Assembly (NCBI GenBank): GCA_016214035.1
Contig: JACRPF010000014.1
Span: forward strand, 1-64,000
Direction of reading: 5' to 3'
Length of the DNA: 64,000 nt
Origin: Spirochaetota bacterium
Lineage (GTDB): Bacteria > Spirochaetota > Brachyspiria > Brachyspirales > JACRPF01
Each line of letters opens with the position of its first letter. The stretch's first letter is position 1. The translations under genes and the position numbers were made by a program. This document shows, one piece after another, positions 1 to 8,520 of the stretch. The notes under the pieces were generated by a model. It did no database searches. It was not told the origin of the DNA and was given only the letters and a program-made list of their open reading frames with translations.

Positions 1-2223
1 ATAATTCTCGATGTCTTTGAGCGCCAGTTCCTTAGCGATCCTGAACTCGCGTATGGCGGTATCCGTGTCCCCGCGATCACGGTTGAGTTCCCCGAGATAG
101 CGGTGCACATCGCCGTCATTATTGTCAATGGCGAGTGCCCGTTTGAAGTATGTCTCGGCATTCTTGATGTCATTGAGGCGCGTCGCGGCGCGGGCGAGGA
201 GTACCAGTGCTTCCTTGTCCTTCTGGTTTTTAGCAAGAAGGTTCTGTGCTATGCTCACCGCGTTGTAATAATTCTTTGTTTTAAAATATGACGATGCGAG
301 ATTGAGCGCCACCGTACGCAAAGTATCGTCCACGGCAAGCGCCGATTCATAGCGCGATATTGCCGCGGCGTAATCGGCATTATCGAAAGCCGTGTCTGCG
401 GCGATTACCGTTTCCTTGAGCGTACGCCGTTTGCGTTCATCGGCGATTTTACGGAGACCGAAAGCGGCATCCTTCGATTCCGGCTGATATTGTACTATTT
501 CCCTGAACAGACGTTCCGCTTCATCAAGCCTTTTTTCGTTGAACGACTGAACGGCACGGTTGTAGGTGATGACGGCGAGATGCTCGTTGGCCCGCGCGGT
601 ATATGATGTGTTGCTTCTCACTCTCGTGAACAGGTCGAATGCCTTCACTTGATCTCCGGACTGTTCATAATTCACCGCAATCTGATAGATGACATCCGGA
701 TTGCCTGAAGCGGAAAGTTTTTCGAGTTCGGCGAGTACGGCAGCCTGCTGTTTCGGCAGTTTCTGCTCGCTGTACATACGAGCGAGTGACAGATATGCGC
801 TTACGTTATTGCTGTCAATTGTCCGCGCTTCGGTGAGCAGTGTTTCCGCTTCGCCGAACTGCTGACGCAGTATGGCGGTGTTTGCGAGTGAGATGAGTAT
901 AACCGGCCGGCGTTCCACATCCAGCGCTTTCCGATAATGACCGGCGGCGGAGTCCAGTTTCGTTCGCGCCTTCGCATCGATGGCGGTGTCCTTGACTTCA
1001 TTGTAGATATCGTTTCCCATGCCGGTGTAATACGCGATAGACACATCTTTATACAGTGCCAGCGCGTCTGCGTCTTTATAGCCGTTGTTGACCGCGCGTG
1101 CGAGATAGTTCATAGCATCGGCATAGCGTCGATCTTTTGCCAGAAGCACCGAGAGCCAGTGCAGAACGCGGAAATCCTGCTTGAGTTCAACCGCTTTGAT
1201 GTAATGTGCAATGGCCTTGGCGTAATCGCCGCGCATCTCATAACCGCGGCCGAGCGCGCGCAGAATATCGTAATCGCCGGGATTGTACGCAAGCGCTTTC
1301 TTTCCCGTTTCGGTGAGCGCGTCATACTGCTTGAGCTGATAGAGTGTGAGCGCGAGCAGCTTGAAGAACGGATAGGCGTTCTCCGCGTCGCCGATGATGT
1401 CACGGTTGGTCTCGAGCTTTTTCAGCGACACAAGCGCTTTTTCATAATCGCTATTGTTGAAATATGCGTTCGCCAGTTTGAATATCACGCCGGTGGCCGT
1501 CGCGTCGATGGCGATTATCTCCTCAAACATCTTCACCGCGAACTGGTATTCCTTGCGTTCAAAATACTGATTACCGAGACGGAAATTCCTGCCGATGACG
1601 ATGTTATTGTATATGGACTGTATTGCCGGTGATTTCGTCTTCGCAAGCGCCGATGAGAGCACCGCGATGGCCTTTTCCTCGTCGTTCGCTTCCTGATGAA
1701 TTGCCACGAGGTATTTAACCGCATCCACATATCCCGGATCGGCGGCGAGCACCGTTTCGAGATATTTCACCGCGAGCGGTATCTCCCCCTTGAACTTATA
1801 GAGCACGGCGATATTGAACGTGAGCACGATGTCGTTCGGTTTTTTCGCGAGGAGTTTCTCGAATACCGGGATGCCCCTGGTGAAATCCTTCGTTGCCACA
1901 TAGATGTTGCCGAGCGCGGTGAGTACGGTCATCTCCTCGTCGGCGTCGGGCGATAGCGTGAGTGCCTGCGCGTAGAGCTTTTCGGCCGAAACGAATTTCT
2001 TTTTGTAGTAATACGACTCCGCAAGGCAGAGCACCGCCGGCTTGATGTCGTTGATCTCAAGGGTTATCGGCGACAGTTTCGCGATGACGCCGTCGTAATT
2101 GCGCTGTTTGAAAAGCGTTATCGCCGCGTTGACGGTGGTATTGCGCTCATTCTCGGTGATGCCTGAGAGCGCGCATGCGGATACGAGCGCAAGCGTGATA
2201 AGCTGTCGTAGGGCTCTTTTCAT
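1..2223 (-). CDS. TPR-repeat lipoprotein (3' end outside window)
   Basis: The frame is open for 741 codons from an ATG at 2223 to the window edge, so the C-terminus is missing. The N-terminus (MKRALRQLITLALVSAC) is a lipoprotein signal with Cys at residue 17 and lipobox VSAC, which predicts export and lipidation. The rest is a long run of tetratricopeptide repeats, with recurring A-x-x-Y patterns such as ALGNIYVATKDF, KLANAYFNNSDYEKAL and ALGRGYEMRGDYAKAI. TPR arrays mediate protein-protein contacts, so this is probably a periplasmic scaffold. AAGGAG overlaps the stop of the upstream barrel gene, which ends 12 bases away, so the two genes are almost certainly one operon. The specific partner cannot be read from the sequence. 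Confidence 0.85.
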   Translation of the reverse strand, partial: MKRALRQLITLALVSACALSGITENERNTTVNAAITLFKQRNYDGVIAKLSPITLEINDIKPAVLCLAESYYYKKKFVSAEKLYAQALTLSPDADEEMTVLTALGNIYVATKDFTRGIPVFEKLLAKKPNDIVLTFNIAVLYKFKGEIPLAVKYLETVLAADPGYVDAVKYLVAIHQEANDEEKAIAVLSSALAKTKSPAIQSIYNNIVIGRNFRLGNQYFERKEYQFAVKMFEEIIAIDATATGVIFKLANAYFNNSDYEKALVSLKKLETNRDIIGDAENAYPFFKLLALTLYQLKQYDALTETGKKALAYNPGDYDILRALGRGYEMRGDYAKAIAHYIKAVELKQDFRVLHWLSVLLAKDRRYADAMNYLARAVNNGYKDADALALYKDVSIAYYTGMGNDIYNEVKDTAIDAKARTKLDSAAGHYRKALDVERRPVILISLANTAILRQQFGEAETLLTEARTIDSNNVSAYLSLARMYSEQKLPKQQAAVLAELEKLSASGNPDVIYQIAVNYEQSGDQVKAFDLFTRVRSNTSYTARANEHLAVITYNRAVQSFNEKRLDEAERLFREIVQYQPESKDAAFGLRKIADERKRRTLKETVIAADTAFDNADYAAAISRYESALAVDDTLRTVALNLASSYFKTKNYYNAVSIAQNLLAKNQKDKEALVLLARAATRLNDIKNAETYFKRALAIDNNDGDVHRYLGELNRDRGDTDTAIREFRIAKELALKDIENY

Positions 2224-2235
2224 GCAGCGCGCTCC

Positions 2236-4854
2236 TTAATTATTTTCCAGCTTCAGACTTTCGACGGTGAAATTGACCGCATCGCCTTCTTTCGCACTGT
2301 CGGCGAATATCACAAAACGCACTTCGGGGTCAAGCACACAACGCTCTTCATATACCTTGACGTCGTTGACCGTCATTGTTACATTGTTTCCGTGTACGTT
2401 ATAGACGAGGCGTATGCGCTGTGGTACACCCGGTTCAGCCCGTGCCGCGGGGATATATTCATCCGCGCGGTTGGCAACGCCGAATGCCAGCTTGCTAACC
2501 GCTTCGTCGCGATATCGCATGAGATAGCCGTTCTTTTTCTCGTCGATGAGGCCGATGCAGAGCGCGCCCTTGTTGCCCGAGCCGATGTTGAATATCAGAT
2601 CGGCGGTTATGGTGTCGTTCGCGGTGAATGGAGCCGTGGCCACGCCGTTGCCTTTCATGTTATCGTCGCCGGTCTTCCCCTGAATGACGAGGCCGTTGCC
2701 GGCGCTTCTGACGGAGATGTCGTCGTCACCTTTGATGCGGCGCCATGTTGTTTTATCAGTAACTCGGAAATTGTCATTGATGGATGAAAGTTCATAAACC
2801 GTATGCACCATGTTTCTGGTTATGGTAAGCTTCCGTTCACGAACGTTGCCGCGTGCATCGCGTGCGAAATAGGAGTGCATTCCATTTTTGACTTTCTTTG
2901 CCGCATACGCCGTTTTGTTCGTCAGCGCATTATCGTCGAGCGATACGGCAAGCCCCGACGGGAATGAGACGAAATTGACCGTGGTGTAAAAATCAGTTTC
3001 CTTGAGTGCGGCCGCAACCGTGAACGTGTCGCCGGCCACCACTTTGATCGGCGGGTCGGTAGTGAAGGCGGGTAGGCCGAACTTTGACACGGTTATCATG
3101 TTGTCGCCTTCGGGCGCGCGGAAGGTGAACGATTTGTCTTTCCCGATGCTTCCCACACGCTTGCGGTTAAGGAATACCTCGGCGTCGATGGTCGCACACT
3201 GCACCGTCACAATACCGGTGAGCGCTTCTGCAAGCGATGTCGCCACGAACTGCGCACCTTCGGTGGTAAGCGATTCAACCTGTGCCAGGTCGCGGTTCTC
3301 CGTTGCGGATGATGCATCGCTCAGAAGTATGAGCTTTCCGTTTCTGCTCACCGCTTTTATGGCGTCATACGGTTTTTTTTCACGGTCGAACGCGATGTTC
3401 TGCGTGAGCGTGTTCTTCAAGAGCGTTTTGCCGGTGCGCGGGTGGCGGAACATGCAGGTAAGCGATACAAGCTCACCCTGTATCGTGAGCGACGAAGTGA
3501 GTTCGGCATTTACCGATTCGCGCTTCATGCCCTTGCGTTCGTCGAATACGACCAGCGAGCTGTTGCGTTCGAGCTTTTCACGCAATGCGGTTTCAACCTG
3601 TTCAAGAAAACCGGGACGTGCGCGCACCGCATCGTTGGCGTCGATGCGTCCGATATCGAGTACGAACCTGCGCTGCGAAGGAATATCGGTACGCTTGTCC
3701 TCATCGTCATCCGCCGATTTTGCGGAGAGCCGGTCGCCGAAATTGATGAGCGTATCGGGGAATGCGATGAACTCGGATTGCACGTTCATGAGCGGTGCGG
3801 CGAGTGTGCGTACGGTGAGTCCGAATGCGTTTTTTATGGCGAACTGCCGGCTTGCTGCGGTATACGAAAGCACCATCGCGTAATCGAGCGACCAACGTAG
3901 TTTCAATAGTTCCTGATTATAGCCGAGCCCCCACGTTCCCGAGAAGCGGTTCTGGTCGATGATGATACCTGCTCGCGGCGAGAAAGCGGCGTCCTCCCAC
4001 ATGTCCATACCGAGGCGTATAGAAATGGGGGAGAGGTCATAATGGTCTTTGCCTGAAATATTCGCAATCACGGTCGAAGTTTTCGGATATCCCGATGTGA
4101 AATAGACCTCGGATTCAATCGCGATAGAAAAGGTGGTGTTGAGTTTCGGGACGAATTCACTCAATGAAAGCACCGCGAGTGTGTTGAGCGGTATTTCGTC
4201 GAACGTCTCATGATCATATGAGCTTTCTCGGTTGTACTTGAGAACAGGCCCGATATTTTTCACTACCGCACTGATCATCAGGTCTTTTTTCATTCCCGAT
4301 GACAGCAGATTGAACGAGCCGGTAAGCCCCGCGTCGAAAGCGCAGGGGAAGCCGGCGGTGTTAAAGCCGAGAATCGTCGACGTAAGATATTTGAAATTCA
4401 GACCGGCTGAAAAGTTATTGAAAAACCGGATGCCGTAACCGAACACAAACATGCCGTCCATGTTGAGCAGCGACGATACATCGCCGATGCCGGGAAGTAT
4501 TTGTACCACGCGTGTGTCTATTTGGCCGAAGAAATTTCCGGCGGTTGCCAATCCGAAGCTGAAATTACCAAGCCAGGTTTTCTGCGCATATGAAGCGGCG
4601 AAAAGCGTGCGCCCGTCGCCGAGGGTGTAGGATGATGCCGAACCTGCGGTAAAACGCTGGAGGCCGATTATGGCGGGATTGTAGAAAATGATGTTCGGGT
4701 CGTCGATAATGCCGGATACGGAGCCGCCTACGCCAAGCTCCCGCACCCCGATGGAATCGACAAAATCGAAGCCGAGATCAAGCGGAAACAGCGGCATTAT
4801 GGCGATACATGTTATAAAAAATGCCCGAAAAAGCATTGAAAATGCGCTCCTCAT
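2236..4854 (-). CDS. PorV/UPF0164-type outer-membrane barrel with PEGA and lectin-like C-terminal domains
   Basis: About 872 residues. A signal peptide (residues 1-25) is followed by a beta-barrel region to about 385. The barrel opens with the pattern GVRELGVGGS...IIDDPNIIFYNPA, typical of PorV/UPF0164 proteins. Residues about 395-540 resemble the FlgO/CsgG-type alpha-beta fold (LEQVETALREKLERNSSLVVF). Next come one or two PEGA-like carbohydrate-binding repeats (about 555-680, for example DAEVFLNRKRVGSI) and a concanavalin-like domain at about 700-870. I prefer the ATG at 4854 to the TTG at 4863 because the signal peptide then starts cleanly. First gene of an operon with the TPR lipoprotein. 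The likely role is outer-membrane and surface architecture; no substrate can be assigned. The domain limits are estimates by eye. Confidence 0.72.
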   Translation of the reverse strand: MRSAFSMLFRAFFITCIAIMPLFPLDLGFDFVDSIGVRELGVGGSVSGIIDDPNIIFYNPAIIGLQRFTAGSASSYTLGDGRTLFAASYAQKTWLGNFSFGLATAGNFFGQIDTRVVQILPGIGDVSSLLNMDGMFVFGYGIRFFNNFSAGLNFKYLTSTILGFNTAGFPCAFDAGLTGSFNLLSSGMKKDLMISAVVKNIGPVLKYNRESSYDHETFDEIPLNTLAVLSLSEFVPKLNTTFSIAIESEVYFTSGYPKTSTVIANISGKDHYDLSPISIRLGMDMWEDAAFSPRAGIIIDQNRFSGTWGLGYNQELLKLRWSLDYAMVLSYTAASRQFAIKNAFGLTVRTLAAPLMNVQSEFIAFPDTLINFGDRLSAKSADDDEDKRTDIPSQRRFVLDIGRIDANDAVRARPGFLEQVETALREKLERNSSLVVFDERKGMKRESVNAELTSSLTIQGELVSLTCMFRHPRTGKTLLKNTLTQNIAFDREKKPYDAIKAVSRNGKLILLSDASSATENRDLAQVESLTTEGAQFVATSLAEALTGIVTVQCATIDAEVFLNRKRVGSIGKDKSFTFRAPEGDNMITVSKFGLPAFTTDPPIKVVAGDTFTVAAALKETDFYTTVNFVSFPSGLAVSLDDNALTNKTAYAAKKVKNGMHSYFARDARGNVRERKLTITRNMVHTVYELSSINDNFRVTDKTTWRRIKGDDDISVRSAGNGLVIQGKTGDDNMKGNGVATAPFTANDTITADLIFNIGSGNKGALCIGLIDEKKNGYLMRYRDEAVSKLAFGVANRADEYIPAARAEPGVPQRIRLVYNVHGNNVTMTVNDVKVYEERCVLDPEVRFVIFADSAKEGDAVNFTVESLKLENN

Positions 4855-4868
4855 GCCTGTCAATATTC

Positions 4869-4897
4869 ATTCTAAAGGCAAATGTCGATTTAGTCAA
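4869..4897 (-). promoter_or_regulatory. Promoter of the barrel/TPR operon
   Basis: On the minus strand, -35 TTGACT (4892-4897) and -10 TAGAAT (4869-4874) are separated by 17 bp. The expected start near 4862 leaves a leader of only about 8 bases before the ATG at 4854. It is divergent from the glnS promoter. Confidence 0.55.
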
Positions 4898-4907
4898 TGA
4901 ATAATTC

Positions 4908-4935
4908 TTGCAATATCAGGTGCATATCGTATAAT
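4908..4935 (+). promoter_or_regulatory. glnS promoter
   Basis: -35 TTGCAA (4908-4913), 16-bp spacer, perfect -10 TATAAT (4930-4935). The predicted start near 4942 gives a 5' leader of about 44 bases. No T-box or other structured leader is evident. Confidence 0.65.
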
Positions 4936-4985
4936 CTGCGCTGCATTGCGTATCATTTCTGAAATAAAAGCGAGACGGAATCATC

Positions 4986-6656
4986 ATGGAAGAAACGAAG
5001 CCCGTTCATTTCATCAAAGAAGCTATCATTGAAGATAATAAAACCGGACGATACGGCGGCGCTGTTGTCACGCGTTTCCCGCCGGAGCCCAACGGGTATC
5101 TGCATCTCGGTCATGCGAAGGCAATCGCCATCGATTTCGGCATGGCGGCTGATTTCGGCGGCCGCTGTCACCTCCGCATGGACGACACCAATCCGAGTAA
5201 AGAGGATGAGTCGTACGTTGCATCCATTAAACGTGATGTCGCCTGGCTCGGCTGGAGCTGGGGTGAGCATTTTTATTACGGCTCGGATTATTTCGATAAA
5301 ATGTATGAATGGGCGATTCATCTCATCCGCGAAGGCAAGGCATATGTCGATGATCTGTCTCCGGAGGAGATGAGCACATATCGCGGTACGCTGACGAAAC
5401 CGGGTAAGAACAGCCCGTATCGCGACCGCGGCATTGATGAAAACCTCGACTTGTTTACGCGGATGAAAAACGGCGAGTTCCCGAACGGCGCCCGTGTGCT
5501 TCGCGCAAAGATAGATATGGCGTCGCCGAATATGAATATGCGCGACCCGGTGATATACCGCATCATGAAAGTTCCGCATTACCGAAGCGGCGATACATGG
5601 TGCATCTATCCGATGTACGATTATGCGCATCCGCTTGAAGACGCAATAGAGGGCATCACCCATTCGCTTTGTTCGCTCGAGTTCGAGGACCATCGTCCGT
5701 TGTACGACTGGGTCATACAGAACTGTCCGGTGCCGGCGAAACCGCGGCAGATAGAATTCGCTCGGTTCAATCTTACCTATACCATGATGAGCAAGCGCAA
5801 GCTTTTACAGCTCGTCGAACAGAACGTTGTCAATGGCTGGGACGATCCGCGCCTGCCGACGATAGCGGGACTGCGCCGCCGCGGCTATACGCCGGAAGCG
5901 CTCAAGGATTTCTGCGAGCGCATCGGCGTGGCAAAAGCGATAAGTACCGTGGATCTGGCGCTGCTTGAACACTGCATACGCGAAGACCTTAATAAACGGG
6001 CAAACCGCGCCATGGCGGTGCTCAATCCGCTTAAAGTAGTCATTACGAACTATCCCGAGGGAAAGGTTGAGGAATTGGAGACGGACAATAATCCTGAAAA
6101 TCCGGCTGCGGGCAAGCGGAAGATCCCGTTCTCTCGCGAAGTATATATCGAACGCGACGATTTCATGGAAGTGCCGCCGAAGGGATTTTACCGGCTTTCT
6201 CCCGGCAAGGAAATCCGGCTCAAAAACGCGTGTTATATAACCTGTACTGATGTGGTGAAGGATGCCGCCGGTAATGTGACCGAAGTGCACTGCACGTATG
6301 ACCCGGCAACCATGGGCGGGTGGTCGAGTGACGGACGCAAAGTGAAAGGGACGTCGCACTGGGTGTCGGCGAAACATGCCATCACAGCAACGGTGCATCT
6401 ATATGAAAACCTGTTTCTCACGGTCGATCCCGATGACGGCGGCGATTTTATGAAAAATATAAATCCGAAGTCGCTCACGGTTATAACCGATGCGAAGCTT
6501 GAGCCGTCGCTTGCGGAAACGAAGGCGCATGACCGTGTGCAGTTCGAGCGGCTCGGGTATTTCTGCGCTGACGACGATTCGAAGCCCGGCGCGCTTGTCT
6601 TTAACCGCATCGTGAATTTGCGCGATACCTGGGCGAAAGAAAAGGCGAAAAAGTAA
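4986..6656 (+). CDS. glnS: Glutaminyl-tRNA synthetase
   Basis: A 556-residue class I aminoacyl-tRNA synthetase that charges tRNA-Gln with glutamine in the cytoplasm. The Rossmann HIGH motif is HLGH at residues 40-43, within [15 protein letters not shown], the signature of the GlnRS branch. The KMSKS-type loop is MMSK at 267-270. The second half is the beta-barrel anticodon-binding domain, with the characteristic [17 protein letters not shown] stretch. Length matches bacterial GlnRS (about 550). Having GlnRS means tRNA-Gln can be charged directly; whether GatCAB is also present cannot be judged here. hpt and the NrpR-like gene follow closely on the same strand. Confidence 0.97.
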   Translation: MEETKPVHFIKEAIIEDNKTGRYGGAVVTRFPPEPNGYLHLGHAKAIAIDFGMAADFGGRCHLRMDDTNPSKEDESYVASIKRDVAWLGWSWGEHFYYGSDYFDKMYEWAIHLIREGKAYVDDLSPEEMSTYRGTLTKPGKNSPYRDRGIDENLDLFTRMKNGEFPNGARVLRAKIDMASPNMNMRDPVIYRIMKVPHYRSGDTWCIYPMYDYAHPLEDAIEGITHSLCSLEFEDHRPLYDWVIQNCPVPAKPRQIEFARFNLTYTMMSKRKLLQLVEQNVVNGWDDPRLPTIAGLRRRGYTPEALKDFCERIGVAKAISTVDLALLEHCIREDLNKRANRAMAVLNPLKVVITNYPEGKVEELETDNNPENPAAGKRKIPFSREVYIERDDFMEVPPKGFYRLSPGKEIRLKNACYITCTDVVKDAAGNVTEVHCTYDPATMGGWSSDGRKVKGTSHWVSAKHAITATVHLYENLFLTVDPDDGGDFMKNINPKSLTVITDAKLEPSLAETKAHDRVQFERLGYFCADDDSKPGALVFNRIVNLRDTWAKEKAKK

Positions 6657-6674
6657 ACATCCATCGGGAAATGA

Positions 6675-7229
6675 ATGGCAGCAGCGGCATATACCATCGG
6701 CGAAGTACTTTTTAACGAGCATGTGATACAGACGCGTGTGCACGAACTCGCAAGTGATCTCGGTTCAATGCTGATGGGTAAGAAGGATGTTGTTGTCGTT
6801 GCACTGCTGCGCGGCAGCTTCGTTTTTTTCGCCGATATTATCCGTGAACTCGCCCGCGACGGCTTGGATATGCGCATCGATTTTCTCACTGTCGGCAGTT
6901 ATGTCGGGAACGTGTCGTCAACACTGCAGCTGAAACACGATATTGAGATTGACATACGAGGAAGCACCGTCATGGTGGTGGATGATATCCTTGATACCGG
7001 ACGGTCGCTCTCGTTCGCCTGTGATCATCTGCGGGCGAAGGGTGCGGCGGAAGTGCATACGTGTGTACTTCTCGATAAGCCGTCGAGGCGTACGGTGCCG
7101 CGTCAGGCGGATTTCATCGGATTTACGATTGATGATGTTTTCGTCGTCGGTTACGGACTCGACTTCGATCACCGGCATCGTGAACTGCCGCATATCGCCG
7201 CGGTGCGGTTCCCGGAAGATAAACAATAA
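6675..7229 (+). CDS. hpt: Hypoxanthine(-guanine) phosphoribosyltransferase
   Basis: A 184-residue type I phosphoribosyltransferase that converts hypoxanthine or guanine plus PRPP to IMP or GMP in purine salvage. The PRPP loop VMVVDDILDTGRSL (about residues 97-110) and the N-terminal motif LLRGSFVFFADIIREL (about 44-59) are those of the HPRT family. DFIGFTIDDVFVVGYGLD near the C-terminus matches the purine-binding strand. It starts 18 bases after glnS with a modest GGGA ribosome site and is probably cotranscribed with it. Length is normal for bacterial Hpt (about 180). Confidence 0.95.
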   Translation: MAAAAYTIGEVLFNEHVIQTRVHELASDLGSMLMGKKDVVVVALLRGSFVFFADIIRELARDGLDMRIDFLTVGSYVGNVSSTLQLKHDIEIDIRGSTVMVVDDILDTGRSLSFACDHLRAKGAAEVHTCVLLDKPSRRTVPRQADFIGFTIDDVFVVGYGLDFDHRHRELPHIAAVRFPEDKQ

Positions 7230-7244
7230 GGATGTGATGCAACG

Positions 7245-8240
7245 ATGATGAACAAACGCCAGATAGCGATACTTGATATGCTGAAAAATGCCGATGGTCT
7301 CCTCACCAGTCCGATCATCACCGATGCGCTGATAAAGAGCGGTTACGACGTGAGCGAACGCATGGTGCGTTACTATCTATCGGAAATGGAACGGCACGGC
7401 CATGTGGATAAAAGCGGCAAGCGCGGATATGCCATCAATGAAAGCGGATTAAGCACGCTGAAAGCCGAGATCGTCGTGGAGCGCATCGGTTTTCTGTCGG
7501 CTAAAATTGATCAGATGACATACCGCATGAGCTTCGATCTTACCCGTCAGACCGGAACCGTGGTCGTCAATATGACGCTGGTGGAACCGAAATATCTGAG
7601 GCAGTATTTTGACATGTTCACCGAAGTGTATCGCCGCGGCTATGCGATGGGTGAGCGGCTTATCATCATAAAGCCCGGGGAAAAGATCGGCGGTATCATC
7701 GTCCCGCCGGACAAGATAGCCATCGGCACGGTCTGCTCGATAACGCTTAACGGCGTGCTCCTGAAATACGGTATTCCGACGAACTCGCGATTCGGCGGAC
7801 TCATGCAGATACAGAACAGGAAGCCCGTGGGTTTCGTCGACATTATCACCTATGACGGCACCAGCATCGACCCGCTTGAAATATTCATTCGAAGCGGTAT
7901 GACGAGTTATATCGGTGCAATCACGAATGGTTTCGGCCGCATCGGCGCAAGCTTCCGTGAATTTCCGGCATCGAGCGCGCAGACGGTGAAAAAAATTGCC
8001 AAAGAACTTGTGGCAATCGGTCTCGGCGGATTTCTGGAGATAGGTAAGGCGAACCAGCCGCTGTTCAATATTCCGGTGAACGAAGGGCGTGTGGGTGCTG
8101 TGGTGATAGGCGGACTCAATCCGGTATCTATTTTTGAGGAGAACGGTATCCGCGTGCTTTCGCAGACACTTGCAGGTCTCATTGAGTATGAACGGCTGTT
8201 TCATTATACCGAGCTTGAAAAACATCTGAATGCATTGTAA
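7245..8240 (+). CDS. NrpR-like transcriptional regulator (winged helix plus DUF128)
   Basis: 331 residues. Residues 1-70 form a winged helix (RQIAILDMLKNADGLLTSPIITDALIKSG... VSERMVRYYL), and residues about 75-320 form one NrpR/DUF128 effector domain (TLVEPKYLRQYFDMFTEVYRRGYAMGERL; TVCSITLNGVLLKYGIPTNSRFGGLMQI). In methanogens NrpR represses nitrogen-assimilation genes and is released by 2-oxoglutarate. That role is known for archaeal NrpR; here it is only an inference. No glnA, amtB or nif genes are in the window. It lies 15 bases after hpt, probably in the same transcript. NrpR proteins are less common in bacteria. Confidence 0.85.
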   Translation: MMNKRQIAILDMLKNADGLLTSPIITDALIKSGYDVSERMVRYYLSEMERHGHVDKSGKRGYAINESGLSTLKAEIVVERIGFLSAKIDQMTYRMSFDLTRQTGTVVVNMTLVEPKYLRQYFDMFTEVYRRGYAMGERLIIIKPGEKIGGIIVPPDKIAIGTVCSITLNGVLLKYGIPTNSRFGGLMQIQNRKPVGFVDIITYDGTSIDPLEIFIRSGMTSYIGAITNGFGRIGASFREFPASSAQTVKKIAKELVAIGLGGFLEIGKANQPLFNIPVNEGRVGAVVIGGLNPVSIFEENGIRVLSQTLAGLIEYERLFHYTELEKHLNAL

Positions 8241-8267
8241 GGTGTCGGAAGAATCATTAAAAACATC

Positions 8268-8295
8268 TTGCTTTTTATTCAGAAATAGATATTAT
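8268..8295 (+). promoter_or_regulatory. Promoter of tRNA-Ala
   Basis: TTGCTT (8268-8273), 16-bp spacer, TATTAT (8290-8295). The predicted start near 8302 is 7 bases before the mature tRNA 5' end. Confidence 0.55.
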
Positions 8296-8308
8296 GTAAG
8301 CGACTTTC

Positions 8309-8381
8309 GGGGCTGTAGCTCACCTGGTAGAGCGCTTGAATCGCACTCAAGAGGCAGACGGTTCGATCCCGTTCAGCTCCA
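8309..8381 (+). tRNA. tRNA-Ala (anticodon CGC)
   Basis: A complete 73-base cloverleaf. The acceptor stem is GGGGCTG with CAGCTCC (one G-T pair) and discriminator A. The D stem is GCTC/GAGC. The anticodon stem is CTTGA/TCAAG with loop ATCGCAC, giving anticodon CGC, which reads the alanine codon GCG. The T arm is GACGG-TTCGATC-CCGTT. The 3' CCA is not encoded, so CCA must be added by nucleotidyltransferase. The gene has its own promoter and terminator. Confidence 0.95.
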
Positions 8382-8385
8382 TAGT

Positions 8386-8421
8386 AAAACCTTCGGTTCC
8401 ATGATGGAATCGAAGGTTTTT
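8386..8421 (+). terminator. Intrinsic terminator of tRNA-Ala
   Basis: A 12-bp stem (CCTTCGGTTCCA against TGGAATCGAAGG, one G-T pair) with loop TGA, extended by A/T pairs and followed by TTTTT. It is a very strong rho-independent terminator that isolates the tRNA from the GH28-like gene downstream. Confidence 0.9.
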
Positions 8422-8433
8422 GTGCTTTTTGAC

Positions 8434-8462
8434 TTGAAATATTCCATTTGGTGACGCATAAT
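8434..8462 (+). promoter_or_regulatory. Promoter of the GH28/AraC operon
   Basis: TTGAAA (8434-8439), 17-bp spacer, CATAAT (8457-8462). The predicted start near 8469 gives a leader of about 50 bases. AAGGA lies just before the ATG at 8521. It does not resemble the 64-bp element of the two downstream carbohydrate genes. Confidence 0.5.
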
Positions 8463-8520
8463 AAAAGCATGGCTCGGGATTCGATATCACGGTTATAAAA
8501 AATCATGACAAGGAAATACT

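Noticed and set aside
8230-8454. 74-codon frame covering the tRNA
   Set aside because: It overlaps a complete tRNA-Ala and its terminator, so it is not coding.
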